From positions 1 to 64,000 of the forward strand of contig NZ_PPXD01000017.1 in the NCBI RefSeq assembly GCF_002909375.1: DNA of 64,000 nucleotides, read 5' to 3'. This DNA comes from Cryobacterium zongtaii (lineage in GTDB: Bacteria > Actinomycetota > Actinomycetes > Actinomycetales > Microbacteriaceae). The position numbers and the translations under genes are program-made. A model generated the notes under the pieces. That model saw nothing but the letters and a program-made list of their open reading frames with translations. It had not been told where the DNA came from and searched no databases. Shown here in pieces: positions 1 through 9,522 of this stretch. Position 1 is the first letter of the stretch, and every line of letters begins with the position of its first letter.

Positions 1-1130
1 ATGATGCCCTTGAGCTCCGGCGTCACCCCACCGCGCAGCGGGTGCAGGCCTTGGCTGAGCTTGCCGAACGAGAACGTGGACTTGGCCTCGAGGATCTCCA
101 CGGTGGGCGCGGCACCGTCCGGGTTCAACACCGCCTGCCACGTCGCCGCCATCTCCCGAATCCGGTCCGCCGGAAAAGTGAACCCCGCCGACGCACCCAG
201 ACGGCGGACCGGCCCCGTGCAGGCAGGCCCGGCACCATCGGTATCGGTATCGGTATCGGTATCGGTGGCGATGGCGATGTCGCCGGGTCCGGGGGTGCGG
301 CCGAATACCGACCCGGTTGCCGATTCCACCAGCTCGGCTTCACCGCCGTCCACCAGCGACTGGTCTGCATCGAAGCGGCCGTGCACCTTGTAGTCGGCCA
401 GGCCCTTGACGATGTTCTCGGCCGCGTCGATGCCGATCTCCCCGGCGGTCAGTGCCGCGGCCACGAACGGGAACTCGGGCTCGAGGACCGTGCCGCCCAG
501 CATCCGCGGTGCGACCTTCTCACCCAGGGCCACGCGTCGTTTCATCTCCGGACCCGACATGCCCGTCAACCGAATCAGCAAATCCGTGGGGTGCGAGGCG
601 CCCAACCGCCACGCCAACGACTCGGAACCCAACCCCGTACGAGCCCGGTAACCCACCACGGTCGCCGTGGCCACCCGGGCCGCATCCACCGGCCGACCGG
701 TGCGCTCGACCATCTGCGTCAACGCGACCACCTCCGGGTCACTCAACGCGTTCACGTCAATGGAGTCCATCACCGCCATCACCGTCCGCGCCGCATCATC
801 CAACGCCTGGAGCTTCTGACCGAACGCACCGGTATGCGCGCCCTGCACCCCGGGCAGCTCGGCCGGGTCTCTCCACTCAGGCCGTGGCTTAGAGCGGCCC
901 CGACCGGTCTGGCCGGGACGGGACGAGCCCGCGACAGGGCCAGTCGCAGGGCCGACTGCAGGGCCGGCTGCAGTGTCGGCCTTCATGTCGATGGTGCCGC
1001 TCAAACTGTGGGCATCCAGTGCCGTGAAAGGATCCGGACCGGCCAGGCCAGTGTTCCAGTCGTGCAGGTTCGACCCGGTGGGAGTCGTTCCCGTCGGTGC
1101 GGTGGAGCCACTATCCAGCTCGTCGTCCAT
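1..1130 (-). CDS. DUF222 domain protein (HNH endonuclease family), C-terminus cut by window edge
   Basis: The reverse strand is open from an ATG at 1130 to the left edge, giving about 376 codons without a stop. The translation begins with a low-complexity Gly/Pro/Ala-rich stretch, then contains the helical segments typical of DUF222 (LDDAARTVMAVMDSIDVNAL, later KSTFSFGKLSQGLHPLRGG). In complete members a C-terminal HNH nuclease domain follows; here it would lie beyond the edge, so its presence is inferred. These proteins are multicopy in actinobacteria and their role is not established. A Thr-Asp repeat is encoded at 237-266. The start is supported by a G-rich sequence just upstream and no other in-frame start nearby. 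A decayed relative lies at 51.6 kb. Confidence 0.85.
   Translation of the reverse strand, partial: MDDELDSGSTAPTGTTPTGSNLHDWNTGLAGPDPFTALDAHSLSGTIDMKADTAAGPAVGPATGPVAGSSRPGQTGRGRSKPRPEWRDPAELPGVQGAHTGAFGQKLQALDDAARTVMAVMDSIDVNALSDPEVVALTQMVERTGRPVDAARVATATVVGYRARTGLGSESLAWRLGASHPTDLLIRLTGMSGPEMKRRVALGEKVAPRMLGGTVLEPEFPFVAAALTAGEIGIDAAENIVKGLADYKVHGRFDADQSLVDGGEAELVESATGSVFGRTPGPGDIAIATDTDTDTDTDGAGPACTGPVRRLGASAGFTFPADRIREMAATWQAVLNPDGAAPTVEILEAKSTFSFGKLSQGLHPLRGGVTPELKGI
237..266. repeat. five tandem 6-bp repeats (ATCGGT)
   Basis: Five perfect head-to-tail copies of ATCGGT (ACCGAT on the coding strand) lie in frame in the DUF222 gene and encode alternating Thr-Asp. Because the unit is 6 bp, copy-number change would lengthen or shorten the protein without shifting frame. 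Confidence 0.95.
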
Positions 1131-1322
1131 ACCCCCATTCTCTCACGAATCGCACCTATATGCGAGGAAACGTCAGCAAATTCTCAAGCACATATCGAAC
1201 ACAGTTCTGAGCTAAAGGGGCGGGCAGCGAGGGTCTCGACAGGGTCGACCGATGGGCGGGGTCGGTCGCCCTCGAGGACAGGTTCCAGGGCCTGCTGCGA
1301 CCGGACCCGACCGGGCGCTCGG

Positions 1323-2225
1323 TTAGAAGCCCAGCCGACCGAGCTGCTTCGGGTCGCGCTGCCATTCCTTGGCGACCTTGACCCGCAACGAGAGGAATAC
1401 CCGCTTGCCGACGAGAGGTTCGATCTGCTTGCGGGCGCGCATGCCGACGTCTTTGAGCCGGCTGCCCGACTTGCCGATGATGATGCCCTTCTGGCTGTCC
1501 CGCTCCACGAAGAGGTTGGCGTAGATTTCGACGAGTTCCTGGTCGTCACGTTCGATGATGTCGTCGATGGTCACGGCGATCGAGTGCGGCAGTTCGTCGG
1601 TGACGCCCTCTAGCGCCGCCTCGCGGATGTACTCGGAGATGCGCGATTCCAGGCTTTCGTCGGTGACGGCATCCGCCGGGTACAGCGGCGCGTCGCTGAG
1701 CGGCAGCAGGCGCAGCAGCTCGCTGCTGAGCACATCGAGCTGGATGCGGCTGGTCGCCGAGATCGGCACGATCGCCTCCCAGTCGCGCAGCTGCGAGACC
1801 GCGAGAAGCTGGTTGGCGACGCTGGTCTTGGAGGACATGTCGATCTTCGTGACGATGGCCACCTTCTTGGCGCGCGGGAAGTTGTCCAGCTGTTCGTTGA
1901 TGAACTTGTCGCCGGGGCCGATCGGCTCGTTGGCCGGGATGCACAGGCCGACGACGTCGACGCCGCTGAGCGTCGACTGCACGAGACTGTTCAACCGCTC
2001 ACCGAGAAGCGTGCGGGGCCGGTGGATGCCGGGGGTATCGACCAGGATCAGCTGGCCGTTCTTCTGGTGCACGATGCCCCGGATGGCGCGGCGGGTGGTC
2101 TGCGGCTTCGACGAGGTGATCGCCACCTTCTCCCCCACCAGGGCGTTCGTCAGGGTGGACTTGCCCACGTTGGGGCGCCCGACGAAGGATACAAATCCCG
2201 CCCGGAAATCAGGTTCTTGTGTCAT
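1323..2225 (-). CDS. era: GTPase Era
   Basis: Ras-like GTPase that binds the 3' end of 16S rRNA and assists 30S assembly. The 300-residue product is full length. Visible motifs: G1 loop GRPNVGKST (residues 16-24), G3 DTPG (63-66), G4 TKID (126-129), and a C-terminal KH RNA-binding domain with IIIGKSGSRLKDVG. The ATG at 2225 lies inside the end of the upstream CNNM gene (17-bp overlap), so the two are translationally linked. It is the last gene of the phoH-ybeY-CNNM-era string, all four tied to ribosome or RNA maturation or commonly found with it. Confidence 0.97.
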   Translation of the reverse strand: MTQEPDFRAGFVSFVGRPNVGKSTLTNALVGEKVAITSSKPQTTRRAIRGIVHQKNGQLILVDTPGIHRPRTLLGERLNSLVQSTLSGVDVVGLCIPANEPIGPGDKFINEQLDNFPRAKKVAIVTKIDMSSKTSVANQLLAVSQLRDWEAIVPISATSRIQLDVLSSELLRLLPLSDAPLYPADAVTDESLESRISEYIREAALEGVTDELPHSIAVTIDDIIERDDQELVEIYANLFVERDSQKGIIIGKSGSRLKDVGMRARKQIEPLVGKRVFLSLRVKVAKEWQRDPKQLGRLGF

Positions 2226-3537
2226 TGCCGTGTGCTCCTTCGGTGTCCGGCATTCCCAGGAATGCGGACTGTGCGTTTCTCAACGCCTTGTCTGGTTCAA
2301 CCAGCACTGTGCTGATTCGTTTGCGTCGACCCTCGGTTCGCTCCGCGGTGAGGATCAACCCGCTGGTTCTGGCTTCGGAGCCGGCGACCGGCAACCTGCC
2401 GAGCGCCTTGGCCAACAGTCCGCCGACGGAGTCGACCTCGTCGTCGTCGAGGTCGAGGTCGAAGAGTTCGCCGAGTTCATCGACGGGCAGGCGGGCGCTG
2501 ACCCGGAAACGGCCGTGGCCGAGATCCTCGATCTCGACGACGTCCCGGTCGTACTCGTCAGAGATGTCCCCGACGAGTTCCTCGATCAGGTCCTCGAGGG
2601 TGACCAGGCCGGCGATGCCGCCGTACTCGTCGACGACCATGGCCAGGTGGTTCGACTCCAGTTGCATTTGGCGCAGCAGCGCGTCGGCCTTCTTGGACTC
2701 CGGCACGAACTGGGCGGGTTTGGCGAGTTCGCCCACCCGCAACGTCTCGAGGTTGCGGGGCCGTTCGTAGACCAGCCTGGACACGTCCCGCAGATACAGG
2801 ATGCCTGTCACGTCGTCGACTTCGCCGTCGACCACGGGGACCCGGGAAAAGCCCTTGCTGAGGAACAGACCCATCGCCGCACCGACGCTGGAATCGGCGT
2901 CGATGGTGACCATGTCGGTGCGCGGGATCATGAGCTCGCGCACGACGGTCTCACTGAACTCGAAGATCGAGTGGATCAGCTCGCGGTCGTCTTCCTCGAT
3001 CACGTCGAGTTCGGTGGCCTCGTCGACCATGCTCAGCAGCTGGTCCTCTGAGGTGAACGTGGCAAGCCGGCTGCGGCCGGGGGTCACCCGGTTGCCGAGG
3101 GCGACGAGGGCGTTGGCGACCGGGCCGAGAAGCACCCTGAGGAAGTGCACGAGGACGGCAGTGAGCGTGAGCAGGGTCTGCGGATGCGCCCGACCGACGC
3201 TGCGGGGGCTCGCACCGACGAGGACGAAGGACACCGCCGTCATCAGCAGAGCCGACAACAGCAGGGCAAGCCAGATCGCGTCGATGGTCGTGGCGAAGAC
3301 CAGGGTCACCAGCACCGCTGCGGTCGTCTCCGCGATGATGCGCACAAAGTTGATGGCGTTCAGGTGCGCGCCGGTGTCGGCGGCGATCGCGCTCAGGGAC
3401 CGCTTGGATCGCGCCGTCACGGCGAGCTCGGCGATATCCGCCCTGGACTGGGACATGATCGCCGCATCGACGGCGGCCATCAGCCCGCCGAAGGCGACGA
3501 GCAGGATGGCGGCGGCCAGGAACCACCCGACGATCAT
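2209..3537 (-). CDS. CNNM/hemolysin-C family membrane protein with CBS pair
   Basis: 442-residue membrane protein. The N-terminus ([20 protein letters not shown]) starts a DUF21/CNNM transmembrane domain of about four helices. A CBS-domain pair follows at roughly residues 200-320 ([33 protein letters not shown]) and a CorC/HlyC-type C-terminal domain ends it. Family members are linked to magnesium or cobalt efflux; the substrate here is not shown. The ATG at 3537 overlaps the ybeY stop as ATGA, the normal arrangement in this conserved operon. A longer upstream reading in the same frame exists but lies inside ybeY and has no family similarity. Confidence 0.92.
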   Translation of the reverse strand: MIVGWFLAAAILLVAFGGLMAAVDAAIMSQSRADIAELAVTARSKRSLSAIAADTGAHLNAINFVRIIAETTAAVLVTLVFATTIDAIWLALLLSALLMTAVSFVLVGASPRSVGRAHPQTLLTLTAVLVHFLRVLLGPVANALVALGNRVTPGRSRLATFTSEDQLLSMVDEATELDVIEEDDRELIHSIFEFSETVVRELMIPRTDMVTIDADSSVGAAMGLFLSKGFSRVPVVDGEVDDVTGILYLRDVSRLVYERPRNLETLRVGELAKPAQFVPESKKADALLRQMQLESNHLAMVVDEYGGIAGLVTLEDLIEELVGDISDEYDRDVVEIEDLGHGRFRVSARLPVDELGELFDLDLDDDEVDSVGGLLAKALGRLPVAGSEARTSGLILTAERTEGRRKRISTVLVEPDKALRNAQSAFLGMPDTEGAHGNDTRT

Positions 3538-4001
3538 CGGGGCCGGCGTCGTTCCTGCATGGCGAAGCCGATCAGGATGTCGCGCTGGATGCCGAACATT
3601 TCTTTCTCTTCGTCGGGCTCGGCGTGGTCGAAACCGAGCAGGTGCAGCACGCCGTGCGCGGTGAGCAGCAGCAGTTCGTCGAGGGTGCTGTGGCCGGCGG
3701 TTTCGGCCTGACCCTGGGCCACCTGCGGGCACAGCACGATGTCGCCGAGCAGACCCGGCGGGGTCTGGGCGTCTTCGGTGCCCGGGCGCAGCTCGTCCAT
3801 CGGAAAACTCAGGACGTCGGTGGGACCCGGCTCGTCCATCCACTGCACGTGCAGCGCTTCCATAGCGCCCTCGTCCACGAGGACGATGGCCAGTTCGGCG
3901 TCGGCATGCACATGCATGGTGTCCAGCGCGAAGGCGGCGAGGCGCTGGATGGTGGCTTCGTCGACCGGGATGGCCGACTCGTTGTTGATTTCGATGCTCA
4001 A
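3534..4001 (-). CDS. ybeY: endoribonuclease YbeY
   Basis: Zinc-dependent endoribonuclease for 16S rRNA 3'-end maturation and ribosome quality control. The 155-residue product carries the family's zinc motif H-x3-H-x5-H as [11 protein letters not shown], with histidines at 116, 120 and 126, and the upstream [10 protein letters not shown] block. The ATG at 4001 overlaps the phoH stop by 4 bp; its own stop overlaps the CNNM start by 4 bp, so translation is coupled through the operon. Length is normal for the family. Confidence 0.97.
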   Translation of the reverse strand: MSIEINNESAIPVDEATIQRLAAFALDTMHVHADAELAIVLVDEGAMEALHVQWMDEPGPTDVLSFPMDELRPGTEDAQTPPGLLGDIVLCPQVAQGQAETAGHSTLDELLLLTAHGVLHLLGFDHAEPDEEKEMFGIQRDILIGFAMQERRRPR

Positions 4002-5089
4002 CTGGATCTCCGTTTCGGGGTGCGATCGCGCGGGTTCCCCTGGTGCGGAGCGCGGGAGGCGAAGTCGCGGGCCTGTTCGCTTTCGTAGCGTTGGGCCTGC
4101 TTCTGCGCGTCGTATTCGGTGTAGGCGTCGACGATGCGGCCGACGAGGCTGTGGCGCACGACGTCGGCGCTGGTCAGGCGCACGAAGGCGATGTCGTCGA
4201 TGCCGTCGAGAACCTTGGTGACCAGGCGGAGGCCGCTGGCGCCGGCGGGCAGGTCTACCTGGGTGATGTCGCCGGTGACCACCATCTGGGAGCCGAAGCC
4301 GAGGCGGGTGAGGAACATCTTCATCTGCTCCGGGGTGGTGTTCTGTGCTTCGTCGAGCACGATGAACGCCGAGTTGAGGGTGCGGCCGCGCATGTAGGCC
4401 AGCGGGGCCACCTCGATGGTGCCGGCCGCGAGGAGCTTGGGCACCAGCTCGGGGTCCATCATCTCGAACAGGGCGTCGTAGAGCGGCCGCAGGTACGGGT
4501 CGATCTTGTCGGTCAAGGTGCCGGGCAGGAAGCCGAGCCGTTCGCCGGCTTCGACGGCCGGCCGGGTGAGGATGATCCGGTCGACCTCCTTGCGCTGCAG
4601 GGCCTGCACGGCCTTGGCCATGGCGAGGTAGGTCTTGCCGGTGCCGGCAGGGCCGATGCCGAAGACGATGGCGTTCTCGTCGATCGCGTTGACGTAGTCG
4701 CTCTGCCCGAGGGTCTTAGGCCGCACGGTGAGGCCACGCGAGGTGAGGATGGCCTGCCCGAGCACCGTCGAGGGGCTGGAGGTCGCGTCGGCCCCGAGCA
4801 TCCTGGCGGAGGTGCTCACCTCGGCCTCGCCGAGGTCGGCGCCGGTGCGGAGCAGCAGCTGGAGCTCCTCGATCAACCGCACCACGGCCTCGACGGAGAC
4901 CGCCGCGCCGGTGAGGGTGACCTCGTTGCCGCGCACGTGCACGACGACATTGGGGTATTCCTTCTCGATGGTGCTGAGGAACCGGTCCTGCGGGCCGAGC
5001 AGGCGCACCATGGCGACGCCGTCCACCAGGAGCTTGCGCACCACGTCGAGCGCACCGCCGTCAGGAGTTTCGGCGTCAGAGGGCAGCAA
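3998..5089 (-). CDS. phoH: PhoH-like ATPase
   Basis: PhoH-family P-loop ATPase, commonly encoded directly upstream of ybeY. The Walker A motif GPAGTGKT lies near residues 136-143 and the Walker B region reads [10 protein letters not shown]; an N-terminal KH-like domain precedes it. I place the start at TTG 5089 (363 residues) because a strong Shine-Dalgarno GGAGGG sits five bases upstream, and further upstream the frame is only read-through of the HIT gene. The start overlaps the HIT stop by 14 bp. Its biochemical role is unsettled in the family; helicase or RNA-linked function is suggested by operon neighbours. Confidence 0.93.
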   Translation of the reverse strand: MLPSDAETPDGGALDVVRKLLVDGVAMVRLLGPQDRFLSTIEKEYPNVVVHVRGNEVTLTGAAVSVEAVVRLIEELQLLLRTGADLGEAEVSTSARMLGADATSSPSTVLGQAILTSRGLTVRPKTLGQSDYVNAIDENAIVFGIGPAGTGKTYLAMAKAVQALQRKEVDRIILTRPAVEAGERLGFLPGTLTDKIDPYLRPLYDALFEMMDPELVPKLLAAGTIEVAPLAYMRGRTLNSAFIVLDEAQNTTPEQMKMFLTRLGFGSQMVVTGDITQVDLPAGASGLRLVTKVLDGIDDIAFVRLTSADVVRHSLVGRIVDAYTEYDAQKQAQRYESEQARDFASRAPHQGNPRDRTPKRRSS

Positions 5090-5438
5090 GCGTGCCCTCC
5101 TCAAGAGCGCCGCCGAGGACGTGCGCGTGCACGTGGAAGACGGTTTGACCGGCCGAGGCTCCGGTGTTGAAGACCAGGCGGTACTCACCGGCGCAGTGTT
5201 CGTCGGCCACCCGGCCGGCCACGGCGATCAGCTCGGCCAACAGCGCAGGGTCCCCCGCGGCGAGTTCACCGACGTTGCGGTACTGCTGCGACTTCGTGGT
5301 CACCACGACGTGCACGGGCGCCTGCGGGGCGATGTCGTTGAACGCGATGATGTCATCGGTTTCCGCGACGATGGTCGCGGGAATTTCGCGCGCGGTAATG
5401 CGGCTGAAGATCGTGGGTTCTGCACCGGAGGAAGCCAT
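5076..5438 (-). CDS. HIT family nucleotide-binding hydrolase
   Basis: 120-residue histidine-triad protein. The catalytic triad motif HVHAHVLGG is near the C-terminus and the N-terminal FSRITAREIPATIVAETDD block is typical of HinT-like proteins, which hydrolyse nucleoside phosphoramidates or related AMP conjugates. ATG at 5438 follows GGAGGAAGCC. It sits between rsmE (20-bp gap) and phoH (overlap), a common actinobacterial order. Confidence 0.93.
   Translation of the reverse strand: MASSGAEPTIFSRITAREIPATIVAETDDIIAFNDIAPQAPVHVVVTTKSQQYRNVGELAAGDPALLAELIAVAGRVADEHCAGEYRLVFNTGASAGQTVFHVHAHVLGGALEEGTLAAL
5095..5100 (-). promoter_or_regulatory. ribosome binding site deciding the phoH TTG start
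   Basis: GGAGGG on the reverse strand, 5 bases before TTG 5089, located inside the 3' end of the HIT gene. Confidence 0.75.
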
Positions 5439-5457
5439 GGTTCTATCTTAAGCGCTC

Positions 5458-6219
5458 CTACCAGCGCCCGAGGGTTGCGTTCAGGATGGCGACCGCGGCG
5501 GGACCGGCCGTCGAGGTGCGCAGCACGGTATCGCCCAGGCGCACCCGGCTGGCACCGGCCTGCTCGAGGATGTCCAGTTCACTCGGGGCGATGCCGCCCT
5601 CCGGCCCGACGACGAGCACGATATCCCGGTCGTCGGTGGGCACGGCGATCGCGGTCAACCTGAGCTCGGCGGTCGGCTCGAGCAACAGCATCCGGCTGGT
5701 CCCAGCGAGCTGGGCAAGCTGCTTGGTACTGGTCAGCGGCAGCACGTCCGGCAGCCACGGCCGGATGGACTGCTTGCTGGCCTCCCGCACGATGGCGGAC
5801 CAGCGCGCCTGCCCCTTGGCGATCTTGACACCCTCCCAGCGGGCCACCGACCGGGCGGCGGCCCACGCGATGACCCCGTCGACGCCGAGTTCGGTGGCGG
5901 CCTGCACGGCGAGTTCGTCGCGGTCACCCTTGGCCAGGGCCTGTACCAGCAGGATGCGCGGCACGGCCGGCGGCGTCCGGGTCACGGTGTCCACCCTCGC
6001 CGTGAGCTCGGCCGGTGCGGCCGACAGGACCGTGACGCCGAGCACCAGGCCGGCGCCGTTACCGAGCAGCAGGGTCTCGCCCGGGCGCACCCGGCTGACG
6101 GTGACGGCGTGCTTGGCCTCGGCCCCGGTGATGCTCACCGTGGCCCCGACCGCGGGGTCCGCGGTGGACGAGCCGTCGGCGGAGGCGCCGAGGGCCTCTG
6201 ACAGGAAGAAGTGCGCCAT
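5458..6219 (-). CDS. rsmE: 16S rRNA (uracil(1498)-N(3))-methyltransferase RsmE
   Basis: SPOUT-superfamily methyltransferase that modifies U1498 of 16S rRNA using S-adenosylmethionine. The 253-residue product has an N-terminal PUA-like part and the C-terminal knot signature LVVGPEGGIAPSELD followed by RLGDTVLRTSTAGPAA, characteristic of RsmE. It starts 11 bp downstream of the dnaJ stop, so it belongs to the hrcA-dnaJ operon. Confidence 0.95.
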   Translation of the reverse strand: MAHFFLSEALGASADGSSTADPAVGATVSITGAEAKHAVTVSRVRPGETLLLGNGAGLVLGVTVLSAAPAELTARVDTVTRTPPAVPRILLVQALAKGDRDELAVQAATELGVDGVIAWAAARSVARWEGVKIAKGQARWSAIVREASKQSIRPWLPDVLPLTSTKQLAQLAGTSRMLLLEPTAELRLTAIAVPTDDRDIVLVVGPEGGIAPSELDILEQAGASRVRLGDTVLRTSTAGPAAVAILNATLGRW

Positions 6220-6230
6220 CGAACGTTGTC

Positions 6231-7337
6231 CTAGCCGAGGAACCTGTCGCGGAGCTTCGCGAACAGGCCCTGCTGGAACTGGCTGAGGGCGGGCGCCGGA
6301 ACCTTGTGCCTGGCGGCGAAGGCCTCGATCAGTTCCCGCTCCTTGTGGTCGAGCTTGGTGGGGGTGAGCACCTGCACGCCGACCCGCAGGTCGCCGCGGC
6401 CGTTGCCGCGGAGCCTCGTGACGCCGCGGTCCTTGACCGTGAGGATCTCGCCGGCCTGGACGCCGGGGCGCAGTTCCACTTCGATGTCACCGTCGAGGGC
6501 CTTCACCGTGGCCGTCGCTCCGAGGATCGCGTCGGTCATCGGCACCTCGAGGGTGCAGAGCAGGTCGTCACCGTCGCGGCTGAAGACGTCGTGGTGGCGC
6601 ACCTTCATCTCCAGGTACAGGTCACCGTTCGGGCCACCGGCCGGCCCGGCCTCGCCGCTGCCGGGCATCTGCAGGCGCAGGCCCGTGTCCACGCCGGCGG
6701 GGATGTCGACCGGCACGGTGCGGCGGGCACGCACGCGGCCCTGGCCCTGGCAGGTGACGCACGGGGTGGCGATGATGGTTCCGTAGCCGCGGCAGGAGCC
6801 GCAGGGGCTGGAGGTCATCACATTGCCGAGCAGCGAACGCACGGCGCGCTGGATGCTGCCGGTGCCGTGGCAGATGTCGCAGGTGACCGGGGATGTACCC
6901 GGCTGGCAGCAGGTGCCCGAACAGGTGGCACAGACGATCGCCGTGTCCACCTCGATGTCGCGGTGGGTGCCGAAGATGACCTCGTCCAGGTCGAGTTCGA
7001 CGCGGATGAGGGCATCCTGGCCGCGTTCACGCCGGGATCGGGGGCCACGGCTGCCGCCGCCGCCCCCGCCAAAGAAGGTCTCGAAGATGTCGCCGAAGTT
7101 GCCGGCGTCGAAGCCGCCGCCCTGGCCGTTGCCGGAGCCGCCGCGGTCGTAGTTCTGGCGCTGCTTGGGGTCGCTGAGAACGTCGTACGCGTGCGTGACG
7201 GTCTTGAACCGTTCGGACGCCTCGGCGCCGGGGTTCACGTCGGGGTGCAGCTGGCGGGCGAGCTTGCGGTACGCCTTCTTGATTTCGTCGGTGCTGGCGT
7301 CGCGGGCGACGCCGAGTGCTTCGTAGTGGTCAGCCAA
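6231..7337 (-). CDS. dnaJ: chaperone DnaJ (DnaJ2 type)
   Basis: Hsp40 co-chaperone that stimulates DnaK. J domain at residues 1-70 with HPD (QLHPDVNPG), a Gly/Phe-rich linker ([20 protein letters not shown]), then a zinc-finger region of four Cys-x-x-Cys repeats and the C-terminal substrate-binding domains. The first zinc repeat reads CATCSGTC, ending in Cys rather than Gly, as I recall for the DnaJ2 paralogue next to hrcA. The start is TTG 7337 (368 residues), chosen because the J domain begins exactly there (ADHYEALGV) and AGGAGA lies seven bases upstream. Confidence 0.95.
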   Translation of the reverse strand: MADHYEALGVARDASTDEIKKAYRKLARQLHPDVNPGAEASERFKTVTHAYDVLSDPKQRQNYDRGGSGNGQGGGFDAGNFGDIFETFFGGGGGGSRGPRSRRERGQDALIRVELDLDEVIFGTHRDIEVDTAIVCATCSGTCCQPGTSPVTCDICHGTGSIQRAVRSLLGNVMTSSPCGSCRGYGTIIATPCVTCQGQGRVRARRTVPVDIPAGVDTGLRLQMPGSGEAGPAGGPNGDLYLEMKVRHHDVFSRDGDDLLCTLEVPMTDAILGATATVKALDGDIEVELRPGVQAGEILTVKDRGVTRLRGNGRGDLRVGVQVLTPTKLDHKERELIEAFAARHKVPAPALSQFQQGLFAKLRDRFLG

Positions 7338-7344
7338 AGCTGGC

Positions 7345-7350
7345 TCTCCT
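7345..7350 (-). promoter_or_regulatory. ribosome binding site for the dnaJ TTG start
   Basis: AGGAGA on the reverse strand seven bases before TTG 7337, supporting the rare start codon. Confidence 0.7.
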
Positions 7351-7395
7351 TGGGGTTCTGGGGTGGGGAAGGCGGTCGAGATAGGTGTGGGGCGG

Positions 7396-8415
7396 CTAGT
7401 TCTCGCCGAGCAGTCGGGAGAGGTACCGGGCGACGGCGCGCACGGCCGCCATGTTGTTGGAGTAGTCCATCCGGGTCGGGCCGAGCACACCCAGGCGGGC
7501 GGCGTCGCCGCGGGAGGTATAGCCGCTGGTGAGCACGGAGGTCTCGCCGAGCCCGAACGGTGCGTTCTCCCGGCCGATGCTCACCGACACGCCGTGCTGG
7601 TCTGTGGCCATTTCGCCGAACAGGCGCAACAGCACCACCTGCTCCTCGATGGCCTCGAGAACCGGATAGATGCTCCCGGTGAAGTCTTCCTCGGTGCGCA
7701 CGAGGTTCGCGGCTCCGGCCATGACCAGGCGGTCCTGCCGGTTCGCTCCGACCTGATCGCGCAGGGTGCCGGTGATGAGATCGACGAGCTCGGTCTGCTC
7801 CGGCGATCCCAGACCGGTCGGGCCGCTCAGGGCCGTGGCGGCCGCCGCCATGCCGAGGCCGCCGACGACGGCGTTCAGCCTGGAGCGCAGCTCAGCCAGG
7901 GCGGCTTCCTCGATCGGGCGCGGCAGTTCAACGACCCGTTGCTCCACCCTGCCGGAGTCGGTGATCAGCACCGAGAGCACCCGGGTGTCGCTGAGCGGCA
8001 CGAGCTCGATGTGGCGGACCGTGGCCCGCGACAACGAGGGGTATTGCACCAGGGCCACCTGGTGGGTGAGCTGGGAGAGCAGGCGGACACTGCGGGCGAG
8101 GACTTCGTCGAGATCGGCGGACTGGCCGAGGAAGACCTCGATGGCCTGCCGTTGGACGCCCGTGAGTGGACGCAGGTCGGCCAGGTGATCCACGAACAGT
8201 CGGTAGCCCTTGTCGGTGGGGATGCGCCCCGACGACGTGTGCGGCGCGACGATGAGTTCTTCCTCTTCGAGCAGGGCCATGTCATTGCGGATCGTGGCGG
8301 CCGAGACGCCGAAAGCGTGCCGGTCGACGATCGACTTGGACCCGACCGGTTCGCGGGAGGCCACGTAGTCCTGCACGATGACCCGAAGGACTTCGAGGCT
8401 GCGGTCTGATACCAC
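7396..8415 (-). CDS. hrcA: heat-inducible transcription repressor HrcA
   Basis: Represses class I heat-shock genes by binding CIRCE elements. The 339-residue product begins with a winged helix ([58 protein letters not shown]) and continues into the HrcA GAF-like domain. I set the start at GTG 8415, where family similarity begins and an SD-like GGGAGG lies about ten bases upstream; a longer frame to 8481 would swallow the operator. A CIRCE-like inverted repeat at 8455-8481 precedes it, so autoregulation of hrcA-dnaJ is likely. Confidence 0.94.
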   Translation of the reverse strand: MVSDRSLEVLRVIVQDYVASREPVGSKSIVDRHAFGVSAATIRNDMALLEEEELIVAPHTSSGRIPTDKGYRLFVDHLADLRPLTGVQRQAIEVFLGQSADLDEVLARSVRLLSQLTHQVALVQYPSLSRATVRHIELVPLSDTRVLSVLITDSGRVEQRVVELPRPIEEAALAELRSRLNAVVGGLGMAAAATALSGPTGLGSPEQTELVDLITGTLRDQVGANRQDRLVMAGAANLVRTEEDFTGSIYPVLEAIEEQVVLLRLFGEMATDQHGVSVSIGRENAPFGLGETSVLTSGYTSRGDAARLGVLGPTRMDYSNNMAAVRAVARYLSRLLGEN

Positions 8416-8454
8416 TGGACGCTCGCCTCCCTCTCCCGTTTGTGCCGCCGACGG

Positions 8455-8481
8455 CTGGCACTCTCTTCGTATGACTGCCAA
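8455..8481. promoter_or_regulatory. CIRCE-like HrcA operator
   Basis: CTGGCACTC, a 9-base spacer, then GACTGCCAA. Compared with the actinobacterial form TTGGCACTC-N9-GAGTGCCAA each arm matches 8 of 9 positions. It lies 39 bp upstream of the hrcA GTG, the expected place for autoregulation. Confidence 0.85.
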
Positions 8482-8617
8482 TCATAACGCGGGCGTCTGG
8501 GATACCCGTTGCTCACGGACGAATTCGCGCAGTACCGTGGTGGCACACGTATCTCCGTGGCGGTATCCACCGCTGTTTTTCATCGCTGAATCCACTTGCA
8601 CGTCGAAGGGCATCGTC

Positions 8618-9019
8618 ATGAGCTATCCCAATGGGCCTGGACAACCGACAGGGTCGGGCACCGCTGCTGCGCTGACTCCGGAGCAGGACAAGCTGTGGGC
8701 GTCCCTGGCGCACCTGGGCGGCATCCTCTCGTTCCTGCCGGCCCTGATCATCTGGCTGGTCTTCAAGGAGCGCGGGCGATTCACCGCCGGCGAGGCCAAG
8801 GAGGCGCTCAACTTCCAGATCACGCTGTTGATCGGCTATCTCGCCATCAGCGTGCTCAGCACCGTCCTGGCACTTCTCACCTTCGGCCTGCTGGCCGGGC
8901 TCGGCTCGCTCACCTGGGTGCTCTGGCTGATCGGCGCGATCTTCTCGGTACTCGGTTTTGTCAGCGCCCGCGACGGCCGCCCGTATCGCTACCCGTTCGC
9001 TCTGCGCCTGATCAACTAG
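8618..9019 (+). CDS. DUF4870 domain membrane protein (copy 1)
   Basis: 133 residues with a polar Gly/Pro-rich N-terminus, then LTPEQDKLWASLAHLGGIL, which opens a DUF4870 domain of three membrane helices (ILSFLPALIIWLVF; ITLLIGYLAISVLSTVLALLTFGLL; LTWVLWLIGAIFSVLGFV), ending in YRYPFALRLIN. The conserved EALNFQIT block sits between helices 1 and 2. Function of the family is unknown. Start ATG 8618 gives the family N-terminus MSYPNGP. It is divergent from hrcA and followed by a second copy at 9129. Confidence 0.88.
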   Translation: MSYPNGPGQPTGSGTAAALTPEQDKLWASLAHLGGILSFLPALIIWLVFKERGRFTAGEAKEALNFQITLLIGYLAISVLSTVLALLTFGLLAGLGSLTWVLWLIGAIFSVLGFVSARDGRPYRYPFALRLIN

Positions 9020-9128
9020 CGCCCGATCAGCTAGTTTTCTCACTGCGGGCGCCCGAGACCGGCGCTATTCTGGTGACAGCTCGACCAGCACCATCCTCGC
9101 TCCCCCGAGCGCCCACGAAGGAGATTTA

Positions 9129-9503
9129 ATGTCTGAGGCAACGCCTCCCCCCGCCAACCCGTACCAGGCACCCAGCCAGCTGAGCCCGGCCGACGAGAAG
9201 CTGTGGGCGACCCTGATCCACATCGGCGGAATCCTCTTCGGCTTCCTGCCCGCCCTGATCGGTTACATCGTGCTCAAGGACCGCGGTCCGTTCATCCGCG
9301 CACACGCCGCGACGGCCCTGAACTTCCAGATCACCCTGGCCATCGCCTACCTGGTCGGATCGATTCTCACCGTCATCCTCGTCGGCTTCCTGATCCTGGC
9401 CGCCGCCTGGATCCTCAGCATCGTCTTCAGCATCATGGCCGCGATCGCCGCGAACAAGGGCGAGTGGTACACCTACCCGCTGACGATCAAGTTCGTCAGC
9501 TGA
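9129..9503 (+). CDS. DUF4870 domain membrane protein (copy 2)
   Basis: 124-residue paralogue of the preceding gene: same architecture (Pro-rich N-terminus, LSPADEKLWATLIHIGGILFG, ALNFQITLAIAYLVG, C-terminal YTYPLTIKFVS). A clear ribosome binding site AAGGAGATTT precedes ATG 9129. Its gap of 109 bp from copy 1 could allow separate expression. Function unknown. Confidence 0.9.
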   Translation: MSEATPPPANPYQAPSQLSPADEKLWATLIHIGGILFGFLPALIGYIVLKDRGPFIRAHAATALNFQITLAIAYLVGSILTVILVGFLILAAAWILSIVFSIMAAIAANKGEWYTYPLTIKFVS

Positions 9504-9522
9504 TCGTAAGAACCGGGCCTCA

